A program made the translations under genes and the position numbers. 64,000 nucleotides of DNA from Diphasiastrum complanatum (Eukaryota; Streptophyta; Lycopodiopsida; Lycopodiales; Lycopodiaceae). The first letter of the stretch is position 1, and each line of letters opens with the position of its first letter. The notes beneath the pieces were generated by a model. The model ran no database searches, was not told the origin of the DNA, and was given only the letters and a program-made list of their open reading frames with translations. Location: positions 63,781,067-63,845,066 of the forward strand of contig CM055100.1 of NCBI GenBank assembly GCA_029204225.1, given 5' to 3'. Shown here one piece after another: positions 24,531 to 36,590 of the stretch.

Positions 24531-25272
24531 CTACTTAAGGTTACCATGCATTTTGATCCATCTAAGTGAAAAATTTTCATCAATCTTGAGCTAGAAATTG
24601 TCAAGGCCCATTTTCCTAGCTATCTTGTTCAATCTTGGATCAAAAGAGATCAAAAGGACATTGATTGGGTCTGACCTGGTACTGTATGGAATCAGGTGCT
24701 CAGACACGTGTGAGGAACATCCAATTTCAGTTTGGAAGTTCTCTCTCATGTTTGATCCATTTATCTTGCTTGATAGCTTGTTTTGAAGCTATTTTGTCTA
24801 GTTTATGTTGCAATCATTTCATTCCATTTGGTTGAGCCAATCAAAAGTTATAAGCTTTTGAAGAGGGTTAAGTAGGGCACCTAGACCTGGGTGGACACAT
24901 TTGGTTTGGTCAAGAGATTTCTTGGTTGATCCAAAATCACAGTTGTATGCTTGCCAATCTCATCTATATGTGATCTAGGCACTGTTTTGAGATCTTAGCC
25001 ATTTTGTTGCATGCAATATCATTGTATTTGAGTCAAATTTGGTTTCTTAGTGTATTTCACACGTGCTAAGAGTGTTGGATCCTAACTTTGCCTATACTCC
25101 ATCATTTGATGTGAAATAGATCTTGTTTTAAAGAGATTTGTGTAGCTAGTGAGAATCAATTCACAAATTGTTGTAAGATCTTTCATAGGAGGAGATAGTA
25201 CTCAATTATTGGATCCTATTGAAAGTGTGTAACAACATTTATTGTTCATCATCTGAGTTTTCTTCACTTCAA

Positions 25273-28200
25273 ATGTCTTCAATGGGTTCATCCTTGTTGG
25301 AACCAAGTGAAAGATTGACCACTTCAAATTATTCAATTTGGAAAATGAGGATGGAGTCCATCTTGATCCTTCAAGACGTGATGGACATAGTTCTTGGCCT
25401 TGAAGAAGAACCACAAGTTCTTCAAGAGGTTCCAAAATACAAAAAGAGAGTTAGGATGGCTCTCCACTACATTGAGATGAATGTCTCTAATGAGATATTG
25501 AGGGAGATAGGTACTTGTACAACAGCCAAAGAAGCTTGGGATTGTCTCAAGACTATCTATGAGGCTAAGAATACCTCTAGGCTTCTCACTCTTAGGAATC
25601 AAATCTTTCAAAGTAGCCAAAAGAGTGATGAGAGTGCATCTAGTTATGTTTTGAGAGTAAAAGATATTCATAGAGAGCTTGCTTGTATTGGTGATTCCAT
25701 CAATCAAAATGAGCTAGTTCAAGTCATTCTCAATGGCTTGAGAAGTGAATTTGATAATCTTGTCCAATCCTATGCCATTAAGGAGGAGCTACCAAGTTTG
25801 GAGGCTCTCCAAAGTGTGATAATTTCAAAAGAATCAAGACAAGAGTATAAGCTCTTGAGGATGGACAAGCTTTCTCTCACTCATAATGATGGCAAAGCTC
25901 TCTTTGCCAAGGATAAGCACAAAGAGAGGAGCAAGAATCAACATCAACAATCCTCAAGCAAGGACAAAGTCAAATCCAAAGACAAAGATGAGGAGGAAGA
26001 TGATTCCTCTAATGCTTCATCATCCAAGCTCAAGAAGAAGAAGAAGATCAAGTGCTTTTATTGTGGCAAGAAAGGTCATTATGCCACCAATTGCTTCAAA
26101 AAGAAGAATCAACTCAAGCAAGCCAATATTACCAATGAGAAGGAAGACACTATTGCAAGTGATGGAGAGGGATCTCTTATGGTCTCTAGTTTCTCATCTA
26201 CTCCTTTCAAGAAGGACGGCCTATGGTATATTGATAGTGGAGTCTCTTCACATATGTGTAGCTCCAAGGACTCTTTCTCTTCTATTGCACCTTATGATGG
26301 AGTGAAGAAATCAATATACACTGCAAATGATTTTGAATGTCCTATTGAAGGCATAGGAAACATTCCCTTGAAGCTTGCATCCTCTAAAGTTCTTTCTCTC
26401 TCTAGAGTTCTTTATGTACCTAAGCTTACCAAGAATCTTATTAGTGTTGGCCAATTGCTTGATAATGGCCTTGATGTAAAATTCAATGTTGATACTTGCA
26501 CTATCAAGAAGAATGATGAGATACTTGCATTAGGATCTAGATTTGGTGGCATCTATAAACTAGATCCAAATGAGTATGTGAATGCTTGTAATGTTGCTCT
26601 TGTGAACAAGCTCTCTATGGAGGAACTATGGCATAGGAGGTTGGGACATCCCAACTACAAATTCATGCTCTCTATGATCAAAGAATCCAAAGCTATTGGC
26701 TTGCCAAAGTCATTCTCCAAGAAGATCAAGCCTTGTGAGGCTTGTGCTATTGCTAAATCTCACAAAAAGCCATTTACAAGATCTTCTATCAAAAGCAAGC
26801 ATCCTTTGAAGTTAATCCACTCGGATGTGCATTTCTCATCAACTACAAGCAAGGGAGGAGCCACTTGTTTTGTTACTTTCATTGATGATTACACAAGATT
26901 CACTTGGATATATCTTCTTGCTTCAAAATCTATGGTGTTTGATCATTTCCTTATTTTCAAAGCTTATGTAGAGAAGCAATTCTCACTCAAGATTAAAGCT
27001 CTTAGAAGTGATGGAAGTGGTGAATATATCTCCAATAAATTTCAAGATTTTTGTGAGCTTGAAGGCATTAAAAGAGAGTTTTCTTGTGCCTACTCTCCAT
27101 CTCAAAATGGAATGGCCGAGAGAAAGAATAGATCTCTATGTGAATGTGCAAAATCTATGAGAATTGAGGCATCTTTGCCCAAAGATTTTTGGGGAGAAGC
27201 CATTAATTGTGCAAATTATCTTTGCAATAGGCTCCCACATATAGCTCTTGGAGGAAAGTCACCATATGAAATCTTATTTTTGAAGAAGCCTAAGGTTGAT
27301 CACCTTAGAGTTTTTGGATGCTTATGCTTTGTCCATATTCCCTTGGAAACAAGGAAGAAGGAAGATCCTAGTGCATGCAAAAGGATCATGGTTGGATACT
27401 CATCCACCAAGAAGGCCTATAGACTCTTTATACTCTCTACTTCTCAAGTTATTGAAAGTAGAGATGTTGTCTTTCATGAAGATCAACACTCATCACTTGA
27501 AGAGGCCGAGATCAAGAAATCTATGGATGCATCATCAATTATTGATTTTGAAGACAATCATGATGTGATGGGGTCGAGATTTGAAGAAGACTCTCCTCGG
27601 ATTTTTTCACCAAGAAGATCCATGAGAGATAGATCCGAGCCTAAGAGGCTCTCATATGTTGACAAAGGCAAACAAGTGGATCTTGATTCCACTAATTATG
27701 TTTTTTATGTCTCTCATGAAGAGCCAAAGAATGTACAAGAGGCACTCAATACCAAGGAGTGGTATGATGCCATGAAGCAAGAGTATGATGCATTGATCAC
27801 CAACAATACTTGGGAGCTTCTGGATCCTCCTTCCAACAAGCATGTGATTGGTTGCAAGTGGGTATTTTGGATCAAGTTCAATCATGATGGCACCATCAAC
27901 AAGCATAAAGCAAGATTATGTGCCAAAGGATTTGCTCAAATCCATGGTCTCGATTATGAGGAGACCTTTGCACCCGTTGCAAAGATGGTGACAATAAGAA
28001 TTCTTATTTCTCTTGCTTGTTTTTTCAAGTGGAAGGTGTTCCAATTAGATGTATCCAATGCTTTTCTAAATGGTTATCTTGAGGAGGAGATCTATATGGA
28101 ACAACCTCAAGGATTCATCAAGGATGAGTCCAAAGTGTGTTTGCTCTTCAAAAGTCTTTATGGACTCAAGCAAGCACCAAGATCATGGTATTCAAAACTT

Positions 28201-29262
28201 AACTCTTTCCTTATCTCACTAGGATTTACTCTTAGTGACTATGATCCTTCCATGTATCTAAAGTTTGTTGATAGCAATATTGTCATTCTTCTAATTTATG
28301 TTGATGACATTATTCTTTGTGGAAGTTGTATCAAGCTAGTTGATGAATCCAAGCTAGCACTTGGATGTGAGTTTAAAATGCAAGATCTAGGAGAGATACA
28401 TTACATCCTAGGCCTAGAAATTGATTTTTATGAAAATCATATCTTTATATGCCAATCTAGATATGCTCACTCTATGTTGGAAAAATTCCATATGGAAAAT
28501 TCTAAGAGCATAAATACTCCAATGGAGCAAATTGTAAAAGATCCTAATAAAGGTGATGAAAGATCCTTTGAGGACATCACACTTTTTAGGAGTCTTGTAG
28601 GCTCCTTGATTTGGCTTACCATTAGTAGGCCCGATCTTAGTTTTTGTGTGCACAAATTGAGTCAATTTATGCAAGAACCTAAGATCCATCATTGGAAGAT
28701 GGCCAAGAGGATTCTAAGATATGTATCTTCATCTTGTGATTATGGTCTACTTTATAAAAGTGAAGATCTATCCATTGTTGGCTACTCGGATTCGGACTTT
28801 GCAATTGACAAGATGGATCGAAAGTCTATTAGTGCATACACTATCTTTCTTGGAGGCAATCTAATATCTTGGCTTTCCAAAAAGCAAGATACTAAATCTC
28901 TCTCTTCATGTGAGGCCGAGTACAAAGCACTCACTTCAACTACCAAAGAAGTGCTTTGGATCAAGAGGTTATTAATGGAACTAAAGTGCATCAAGGAGGA
29001 TGATCTACCAATGATCAAATGTGATAACATCTCGGCCCAAGATCTTGCCAATAATCCCATATTTCATGCAAGAAGCAAGCACATAGAAGTGGCACACCAT
29101 TTTGTGAGAGAAAAGCTTATTGGAGGAGAAATCTATTTGGAGCATGTCAACTCATCCTCTTGTATTGCCGATCTACTCCCCAAGCCTTTGAGCAAAAGTG
29201 CTTTCATCAAGCATAGATCTAATCTTGAAGTTATATCAAGATCAATGCTCAAATCTTCATAG
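25273..29262 (+). CDS. Copia Gag-Pol polyprotein, intact
   Basis: One frame is open from 25219 (1,347 codons). The likely start is the Met at 25273 (MSSMGSSLLEPSERL), which aligns with the B-family start. In 25219 numbering: Gag to about 270; zinc knuckle CFYCGKKGHYATNC from 279; aspartic protease with catalytic Asp about 339 (YIDSGVSSH, Val where most copies have Ala); integrase finger HRRLGH ... CEAC; catalytic D536, D598 and E634; reverse transcriptase with QLDVSNAFLNG and YVDD at 1027-1030; RNase H from about 1185 (GYSDSDFA, SSCEAEYKAL). The protein builds virus-like particles, copies the RNA to DNA and integrates it. No stop or shift is seen. In most copies the C-terminus reads LLTKPL; here it is LLPKPL. 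Potentially autonomous. Confidence 0.95.
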   Translation: MSSMGSSLLEPSERLTTSNYSIWKMRMESILILQDVMDIVLGLEEEPQVLQEVPKYKKRVRMALHYIEMNVSNEILREIGTCTTAKEAWDCLKTIYEAKNTSRLLTLRNQIFQSSQKSDESASSYVLRVKDIHRELACIGDSINQNELVQVILNGLRSEFDNLVQSYAIKEELPSLEALQSVIISKESRQEYKLLRMDKLSLTHNDGKALFAKDKHKERSKNQHQQSSSKDKVKSKDKDEEEDDSSNASSSKLKKKKKIKCFYCGKKGHYATNCFKKKNQLKQANITNEKEDTIASDGEGSLMVSSFSSTPFKKDGLWYIDSGVSSHMCSSKDSFSSIAPYDGVKKSIYTANDFECPIEGIGNIPLKLASSKVLSLSRVLYVPKLTKNLISVGQLLDNGLDVKFNVDTCTIKKNDEILALGSRFGGIYKLDPNEYVNACNVALVNKLSMEELWHRRLGHPNYKFMLSMIKESKAIGLPKSFSKKIKPCEACAIAKSHKKPFTRSSIKSKHPLKLIHSDVHFSSTTSKGGATCFVTFIDDYTRFTWIYLLASKSMVFDHFLIFKAYVEKQFSLKIKALRSDGSGEYISNKFQDFCELEGIKREFSCAYSPSQNGMAERKNRSLCECAKSMRIEASLPKDFWGEAINCANYLCNRLPHIALGGKSPYEILFLKKPKVDHLRVFGCLCFVHIPLETRKKEDPSACKRIMVGYSSTKKAYRLFILSTSQVIESRDVVFHEDQHSSLEEAEIKKSMDASSIIDFEDNHDVMGSRFEEDSPRIFSPRRSMRDRSEPKRLSYVDKGKQVDLDSTNYVFYVSHEEPKNVQEALNTKEWYDAMKQEYDALITNNTWELLDPPSNKHVIGCKWVFWIKFNHDGTINKHKARLCAKGFAQIHGLDYEETFAPVAKMVTIRILISLACFFKWKVFQLDVSNAFLNGYLEEEIYMEQPQGFIKDESKVCLLFKSLYGLKQAPRSWYSKLNSFLISLGFTLSDYDPSMYLKFVDSNIVILLIYVDDIILCGSCIKLVDESKLALGCEFKMQDLGEIHYILGLEIDFYENHIFICQSRYAHSMLEKFHMENSKSINTPMEQIVKDPNKGDERSFEDITLFRSLVGSLIWLTISRPDLSFCVHKLSQFMQEPKIHHWKMAKRILRYVSSSCDYGLLYKSEDLSIVGYSDSDFAIDKMDRKSISAYTIFLGGNLISWLSKKQDTKSLSSCEAEYKALTSTTKEVLWIKRLLMELKCIKEDDLPMIKCDNISAQDLANNPIFHARSKHIEVAHHFVREKLIGGEIYLEHVNSSSCIADLLPKPLSKSAFIKHRSNLEVISRSMLKSS

Positions 29263-29268
29263 ATAATT

Positions 29269-29280
29269 TTTTAGGAGGAG
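29269..29280 (+). other. Polypurine tract of element A
   Basis: A T-run followed by AGGAGGAG immediately precedes the 3' LTR start at 29281. This is the expected plus-strand priming site, shared with family B. Confidence 0.75.
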
Positions 29281-30016
29281 TGTGAAGAATTGAAAAAGAT
29301 TATCTATGTTAGATATAGGGGTCTTATGTTTTTTACATCAAGCATCTAGGTGTAGGATGTTGATAGGAATAAATTTGGTATAGATGGCAAATTATGCATT
29401 TCCACTTGTAATGCCACTATTGAGCCAAAATAGAGTAAGAGGCTAAACACTTGCTAATTAGAGTGTAGACAAGTGTAAAGTTTTTGTTTGATGAATTCCA
29501 AGAGGTCCAATAGGATATAGAGGTGGAACCTTGTGAGGTCCAATAGGAAATTGAGGTGTGGTTGAATATAGTCCAATAGAATTAAGAGGTGCATAGATCA
29601 ATGATCCAATAGGATCAAGAGGTGACAAAATGTGGTCCAATCATAGTTAAGCATAGTGGTAGCTCGTGGACCTACTAGTATTATTGTACTCCTCATTTTG
29701 AAATCAATTGATTTGGTGTTTTCATGGATTTTGTGAGTTATTGAATTTCTAGCTTTCTCTCTCTACCGAGAGCTCTTGATGCATTTTCTCTCTCTACCTG
29801 AGGAGAGCAGCTTATTTTTACTTAGATTATTTTTTGAATACTTCCCACACGTTTGAGTGAGAGTTGGAAGTGATTGAATGCATGTAGTAGTGTGTTTTTG
29901 CCATCGGATACAAGATTGATCTTGAATCTCAATCTACTCTTGATCTTGGTGCATCTACACACCTTAGGAGATCACAAGTACATGTAGTGGACAGTCCACA
30001 CGTGTGAAAATCAACA
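29281..30016 (+). repeat. 3' LTR of element A
   Basis: 736 bp, about 98.5% identical by eye to the 5' LTR. Differences include C/T at the GGCATAG site, loss of one base in the CTACCCAAGAGC run, and CACACGTTTGAG in place of CACACGTGTGAG. Confidence 0.97.
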
Positions 30017-31083
30017 ATTGTCGCATTTTTCGAAGATGCAAAAAATGCGAGGAATGTGACAACTTGTGCATTCCGACGACTTCGAGCTATTTGACCAAAA
30101 CTACTGCCAAGGCACCGTCCAAAGGCACTACAAAGAACTGCCAAGGCACTGCAGAGTCAATGCTATGGTCACTATGCGAAGACCAACAACTAGGGCACCA
30201 CAAAGTCAATGCTATGGTCACTATGTGAAGACCAGCCACTAAGGCACCGCAAGGAACCGCCAAGGCACCGCAAGGCAGCAATGGCTCCACCTAGCCACCG
30301 CAAGACTCTGTAGAATACCACAACAACTACGGTTGTGGTCACCATGTGGTTGCAATAAGCGCCGGCCTATTAGACTCCTGAAGTCTTATGTACACATTGT
30401 ACAACTATCATTATAAGTCAAATACCTTCTAAGTACAACGAAGTACTTAGTTAGATGTAAAAAATTTATTGTAATCAATTACATGGATGTAGTGTATAAA
30501 TACATCTTCATCATGCACTCTATGTGATGCTTTGCCAACATAGCGAATGAAATCGAGCATCCAAGTTACACCTCCATTCTTGGTTGTAACATACTCAGTG
30601 TTGTTCAATCTTTCATTGTAATATAGAAGCAGCACATTCTACCATATGTGTTTAACGTAGATATATGATGTTATGATTTGATTACACTCTTACTGCTTGT
30701 TCACGCTTGTTCACTCACTCTGATTAGATCACAGACGTCTACGACTCCTCAGAATATGATTAGACGATGGCTATCTTTGACGCTTGAGGAACTTGCATTA
30801 TCACACTACTCTATCATTTTACATTCTAAACTGAACTTCATTCTGAACCTGATTTATAGTAATACCACACCTCTTCTAATCTCTTCGATGGACTATACTC
30901 ATTTTTTATTTGGATATGATTAAATTTTTTAGGTCTTGTGAGTGAGAACGCATGAGCTATGAATCCATTTCTGTAGTAACAATCTTTTAGACTGTTCTTG
31001 CTGGTAACAACCCATAATAATGGAAGAGTTGTTCTGCAAATATTTCCTTCTCTCTTTCTCCGTTTCGTCCTCTCACCCTTACA
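30017..31083 (+). repeat. 5' LTR of D1, second part
   Basis: It starts with the right ATTGT target copy and continues the D1 LTR to TTACA at 31083. A 50-bp direct repeat (AGTCAATGCTATGGTCACTA) starts at 30154 and 30204. It corresponds to about 34438-35285 in the 3' LTR. Confidence 0.85.
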
Positions 31084-31086
31084 GAT

Positions 31087-31098
31087 TGGTATCAGAGC
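31087..31098 (+). other. Primer-binding site of D1
   Basis: TGGTATCAGAGC three bases after the LTR end. Confidence 0.9.
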
Positions 31099-31189
31099 AT
31101 CAGCTCAATAAACTGAGAGATTAAGATTGTTTTATTTGTATTATTGTCAGCATGTGTCTTACTGGTAACTCCTCATCTTCTTCATCCAA

Positions 31190-33865
31190 TTAAGTTAGAA
31201 TCATTGACAAGTTCAATGGATCTAACTTCTATATCTGAAAGTTAAAACTCCGGATGATGCTGATACATAGAGATTTTTGGGATGTTGTAGACGGGACTAG
31301 AAGACGCTGATCATCAATCTGCTAGGGCCTGAAAGATCAATGATCAAAAGGCCCTAGCAGTGATCACGCTGAATCTAGCCGACTCTCAAATATCACATGT
31401 TACCATGTGCAAGTCTCCCAAAGAAGCATTAGACTCGTTATCGAATTTGTATGAGACTCACGATGTAACTACAAGGTTGCATCTTAGAAGGAAGTTCTTC
31501 ACTTAAAGAATGTTTGATTCTACAGCCATCACTTCTCACATCAATAATTTCAAGTCTTTGTTAGATCAATTATTAGTTGTAGGTTGTGTTATTCAAGATG
31601 ACGATGCTGTTATGACTTTGCTTTCTTCTTTACCAAAGTCCTATGAACACTTTTTTGTAATGATCTCCACTCAATCTAACTTGACTCTTCAAAAGATCAT
31701 CAGTCATTTTATTTAAGAAAAATTGCAGAGAAAAATCAACGATCTGTCCATCAAAGACAAAGTCCCTGGCCCTATACACTAAGACGAAAGACTATTACAA
31801 AGGCAAGAATCAAGTACAGCAACAGAAGCCTCATACTCAATCACAGAGCAGTGGATCGTGCAAGAAGCTCTATAGTAGATATTGTAAGAGGGTGAACCAC
31901 GACATCAAGGAGTGTCGTATCTGCATCTACAACGAGGCCAAGAAGCAACAACAATTGCAGCCCAACTCCTCCAATTCGGTGCAATTCAAGAAAGACAAAC
32001 CATCAGAACTGCTAATGGCTTACAAAAAGAGCAACGAAGACTATGATAGCTAGTATCTGGATAGTGTGCTACCCAATACATGACTTCTGGCAAAGAATGG
32101 TTTACTAAGTATGCAACTTATAGCAGAGATCAATTCATCTACCTCAGAAATTCAAGCACCATCCGCGTGGTTCTATTCCAAATGTTCTCTATGTACCTCA
32201 GCTATCTAAGAACCTGTTATTAGTCTCTAAGATAATTGATGAGAGCTACACTGTAACGTTTTCTTTAGAACAATGTACAATCTTTGATGAAAAAACTACT
32301 CTGACTACGTGTACTAGAGTCAAAAATTTATATGTACTTTCTGACTCAGTCGCATTAGCTAGTATCTCAAATGAAAATGAAAATGATCAAGCACATGGTC
32401 AATTTGCAAACATGAATACAAGATCACTTTCTTACATGAGATGTAATAATTTAGTTGATGGATTGTATTTCTCTCTTTCATCAAATAGGAAATCATTTTT
32501 TTGTGAATCTTGCATCTATGGCAAACACTCTAGAAGCAAATCTCCCAAGACACACTCCGTCAAAACAAAGCGCGTATTAGATCTTGTACATAGCGATCTT
32601 TGTGGTCCAATACCAACTCCATCCTTCAGAGATGCACTCTACTTCATCACCTTCATAGATGATTATTCTAGATGGTCTACAATCATGTTTGTAAAACATA
32701 AATCTAAAGCCTTTGAATGCTAAGAAATTCAAGGCCATAACATTTCTCAACAACTACATCAAAGAGGAGCTATATACCTTCCAACTAGAAGGATTCGAAG
32801 TCAAAAAGGCCAAGAGCACAAAGTGTGCAAGCTGCATAAAGCAATTTATAGTCTGAAGCAGGCCACAAGGGCATGGGTCAAAAGAATCAACTCTTATCTT
32901 ATTCAATTGGATTTTGTCAACAATTTAGCTGACTGTAATGTTTATTCCAAGCATATAGGTTCTAGTTCAGTTCACATATCTCTTTACGTAGATGATGCAT
33001 TTATTTTGTCTTTTGACATAGTTCTACTACACAGTACTAAGAGTGATCTGTCAAAGAAATTTGACATGATTGATCTAGGTACTGTTTATTCTTTATTAAG
33101 AATTCACATTACTAGAAATAGACTTCATAATAAGATCTATCTTAGCCAAAAGAAATATCTAAAAAAAAATTCATATGTCTGATTGCAAACCGATTGATAC
33201 ACCAATGGATCCAAGTATCATTATTGACTAAACCTCCTTGTGCAGACACCGAAAGTGAAGCACTCGACATAACAAAGTACCATTTTCATTCACTGATTGG
33301 ATCTCTGATGTATGCTATGCTATGTACTAAACTAGATCTAGCATACAATGTTAGCACATTAAATCAATTCATGTCTATTCTAGGATCTCTCATTGGAAAG
33401 CATTAAAGAGAGTGATGAGATATATTCAAGGAAGTTTAGATCACATTATATGTTATGATGAAAAATGCTATCGACCCACTAGTTTTGTGAGTCTATTCCG
33501 ACTCAAATTGGGGAGAAAATGCCTGAACCAAAAAATTCACTTTCGGATTTTGTTTCTTTCTGGCAGGGGGACCAATGTCATGGAATTCAAGAAAGCAGAA
33601 GTCAATGGAGCTTTCTTCAACTGAAGTAGAGTACATCGCAATATGTCAAGCTTCAAAAGAAGCTATATGGATCAGGTTATTACTTCATGATTTACATCAC
33701 ACTCAGTTCAATGCTACTACCATTCTGTGTGACAATTTGAGCTGTATTTCACTGTCGCTGAATCCCAGACATGACAAGTCTAAGAACATAGAAATCCAGT
33801 ATCATTTCATTTGGGAGAAAGTTTTGTCAAGACAAGTCATTCTTCAATACTGCTCCACAACATAA
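31190..33865 (+). pseudogene. Copia Gag-Pol remnant (element D1)
   Basis: Gag begins near 31200 (IDKFNGSNFY). A clean Gag piece at 31510-31716 includes TSHINNFKSLLDQLL and LLSSLPKSYEHF. A degenerate zinc knuckle (YCKRVNHDIKECR) lies near 31875. Integrase is at 32412-32723 (FCESCIYGKHSRS, LVHSDLCGP, FIDDYSRW). Then integrase and much of RT are missing, with an abrupt join near 32723-32800 to RT (VCKLHKAIYSLKQ, YVDD at about 32988). RNase H is split at 33194-33865 (TEVEYIAICQASKEAIW, SKNIEIQYHF). There are many stops and shifts. The polyprotein is dead. LTR divergence and nested insertion of A agree that this is an old copy. Confidence 0.92.
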
Positions 33866-33980
33866 ATGGCTGCAGACATCTTCACCAAAGCACTTCTTAG
33901 GATCAAGCATCAGAAGTTTTTCAGTATGCTGAACCTGACAAAGACACCAAGGCACCAACCGTGACCTTAAGGGAGACTAT

Positions 33981-35285
33981 TGGAAATTAAGTCCATAGTT
34001 TACTCCTTGGTGATAATGTCTATTTCAAGATTCTTTTATGATCATTGATTTAGGGTCAGATGCGATCTACTTTGGTTCTATGTCTGCTCATCTGATACTT
34101 GTAGGAATCACAGAACTCAGACAGTTGAATTAATCGAAGAACGACTACATTGGGCTTATGGTTGATCTTCATCCATTGTTTAAAGACTAAAGGGTAACCA
34201 ATCCAGTTCTCCTTTTCACATTGAAATGTTAAGTCAAGGTATGTGAAGGACATTGAAGACCTAGCCATCTTCAACAACTTCAACAAATCCCCATTTTGAA
34301 CAAGTCTACAAAAATACACTATCTTCGCAACAGTCTACAGAATTGAATTGATTTTCGCAGAGTTCACATTTTTTCGAAAGGCCAAAAATGCGAAGTCCCG
34401 TCTACTTCGATGAAATAAAAGTTTTAAGCTCATTGTCACATTTTTTCAAGATGCTAAAAATGCGAGGAATGTCACAACTTGTGCATTTTGACAACTTTGA
34501 GGTATTTGATCGAAACTACTGCCAAGGCACCACTATGGTCACTATGCGAAGACCGACCACTAAGGCACCGTAGGGTCAACGCTATGGTCACTATGAGACG
34601 ACCAACCACTAAGGAACCACAAGGAACTGCCAGGCAGCCAAGGCTCCGCCTAGCCACCACAAGACTCCGTAGAATGCCCCAACGACTACGGTTGCAGTCA
34701 ACATGCGGTTGCGATAAGCGTTGCCCTATCAGACTCCCGCAGACTTATGTACACATTGTACAACTGTCATTATAAGTCAAATACCTCCTAAGTACAATGA
34801 AGTACTTAATTAGATGTCAAGCGTTTATTGTAATTAATTACATGGATGTAGTGTATAAATACATCTTCATCACACACTCTATGTGATGCTTTGCCAACAG
34901 AGCAAATGATATAGAGCATCCAAGTTACGCCTCCAGTCTTGGCTGTAACGTACTCAGCGTTGTTCAAGCTTTCATTGCAATATAGAAGCAACACGTTCTG
35001 TCATCTATGTTTAACGTAGATGTATGATGTTGTGATTTGATTACACTCTTATTGCTTGTTCACGCTTGTTCACTAACTATGATCAGATCACAGATGTCTA
35101 TGACTCCTCAGAATCTAATCAAACAATGGCTATCTTTGACGCCTGAGGAACTTGCATTATCACATTGCATTATCATTTTACATTCTGAACTTAACTTCGT
35201 TCTAAATCTGATTTACAGTAATACCACACCTCTTCTAATCTCTTCGGTGGACTGTACTCATTTTTATTTGGGTATGAATTTTTAA
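33981..35285 (+). repeat. 3' LTR of D1, truncated
   Basis: It begins TGGAAATTAAGTCC after the purine tract AAGGGAGACTAT. It contains the uninterrupted empty site for element A near 34432. Similarity to the 5' LTR ends near 35285, where an E-type LTR begins. Confidence 0.88.
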
Positions 35286-35586
35286 ATTGAGAAGACCCAG
35301 ACACCCTAATTGAGACATATGGAGTAGTGACCTGATTTATAGTTGGACTACATGGGGATTGCATGAGTTCATGCACAATATTGGGGTAGGGATTCTCCCA
35401 TCGACAACTTGAGTTCAAGTTACCAATTGCTCTTTTCTCCTCTAGCATTCACATGGCATGGCTTGGGGGCATCCAGGATTTAGATCCATGATTGATCTAG
35501 GTTTGGTTGGGAGGTTTTGCTCCTACATGTCTCATGTTGTGTTCTCCTATCCTCATCTTAGGGGTTTTCCCTGACTGGTCTTTACG
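35286..35586 (+). repeat. E-family LTR fragment (3' part)
   Basis: Similar to 61330-61679: shared CACTCTAATTGAGACATAT-like sequence, CATGGGGATTGCATG, ACATGGCATGGCTTGGGGGC and CCTCATCTTAGGGGTT. It ends next to a primer-binding site at 35588-35599. The LTR's beginning is missing. Confidence 0.8.
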
Positions 35587-35587
35587 T

Positions 35588-35599
35588 TGGTATCAGAGC
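35588..35599 (+). other. Primer-binding site of E element
   Basis: TGGTATCAGAGC directly follows the LTR end. Confidence 0.85.
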
Positions 35600-36590
35600 T
35601 CGGCTAAGATGCGGTCTTGCATAAGATGAAGACAAGTTCTACATCAAATTGGAAGTTGTGAGCACTTGGATTTACATCCCAGTTAAGGAAATCTTGGGAT
35701 TCGGATTCAGTAATTTCGATTAAAGCATACTTGTCAGTTTTGGTGGTAGAGTGCTCTTCTACTTGTAAAATTCTGATAAAGATGCTGTGAAATAGTAATG
35801 AAGTCCTTAAAATTTTGTGTGCCTTGTGAAAGATTTTGCATGTGGTAATTCCCTAGATTGTTTGGGTGTCTAAATCTGCTTGGTTGGGGTTTGAACATCT
35901 GCCATGATTAGCAGTAGTTTAAGTTCATGTATAGCTTCCGAAAATTATTGAAAAGATTGGTTTAGAATCAGTCTTTCCTGAACAAAATAATTGAGGCTCT
36001 AAAACTTGAATTAAATGACTCGATGCATGCTGAGGATTTTGAGTTTTTTTAGAACTAATCCTCCTGTGAAAACAAGCAATTTGAGAACATGGATTGGATA
36101 ATGGAGTGTGCTTGTTCTCCTGTTATAAGCAGAAAAGGATAGGGACTCCATTATGGTTCCTTATGCATTGTGCAAGATGCGTTGTACACTTGATGTACGT
36201 CCTAACTCCTTTCCCTGTTAAATGTTTGGAAAAGTGTAGAAGAGAGGTGACCCTGCTGTTTGAGCCACAGAATAAACCTGTAAAGCTGTCTGATCAGGTA
36301 CAATACTATGCAAAACTTCTGAACAGCTCTTTGGCAGCTAGTTCTTGACCTGCATTACTTTTTCCTGAGGGCGGTTTGTTGCTCAGTTGCTGTTCTTTGT
36401 AGCTCAATGGAGAACTGGAGGGCCGACAGTCTGTTCTTCGATAACAGATCCCTCTGTGAAATGCTTTTCTAACACTCTTTGCTACCTAGCTGACAGTGTG
36501 GTTGCTCCACGGGCTGTGTCAATTGCAGGGAGTCGCGCTGATTCAACGCTTTTGGTGTGGAGCTAAAGCACGGTTGAATCCAGGATTTGA
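35600..36590. other. Leader-like sequence after the E primer-binding site; no gene recognised
   Basis: The position suggests E-element leader, but I find no Gag motif. The ORF at 36094-36348 has no recognisable domain. Confidence 0.4.

Larger units (their letters stand above)
23782..30016 (+). mobile_element. Complete copia element A, with intact gag-pol and 5-bp target duplication
   Basis: 6,235 bp with LTRs at 23782-24518 and 29281-30016, PBS at 24519, one open Gag-Pol frame and a PPT. ATTGT occurs at 23777-23781 and again at 30017-30021. The uninterrupted D1 3' LTR reads CTCATTGTCACATTTT at the same place (about 34432), which is the empty site. About 11 differences between LTRs (near 1.5%) indicate a recent insertion. 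Confidence 0.97.
23317..35285 (+). mobile_element. Copia D1, decayed, split by element A
   Basis: The 5' LTR begins TGGAAATTAAATCC at 23317, is interrupted at 23781 by element A and resumes at 30017 to end TTACA at 31083. PBS at 31087-31098, degenerate gag-pol to about 33865, PPT AAGGGAGA and a 3' LTR from 33981, truncated near 35285. The two LTRs are clearly diverged (many substitutions and indels), so D1 is much older than A. Confidence 0.88.
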
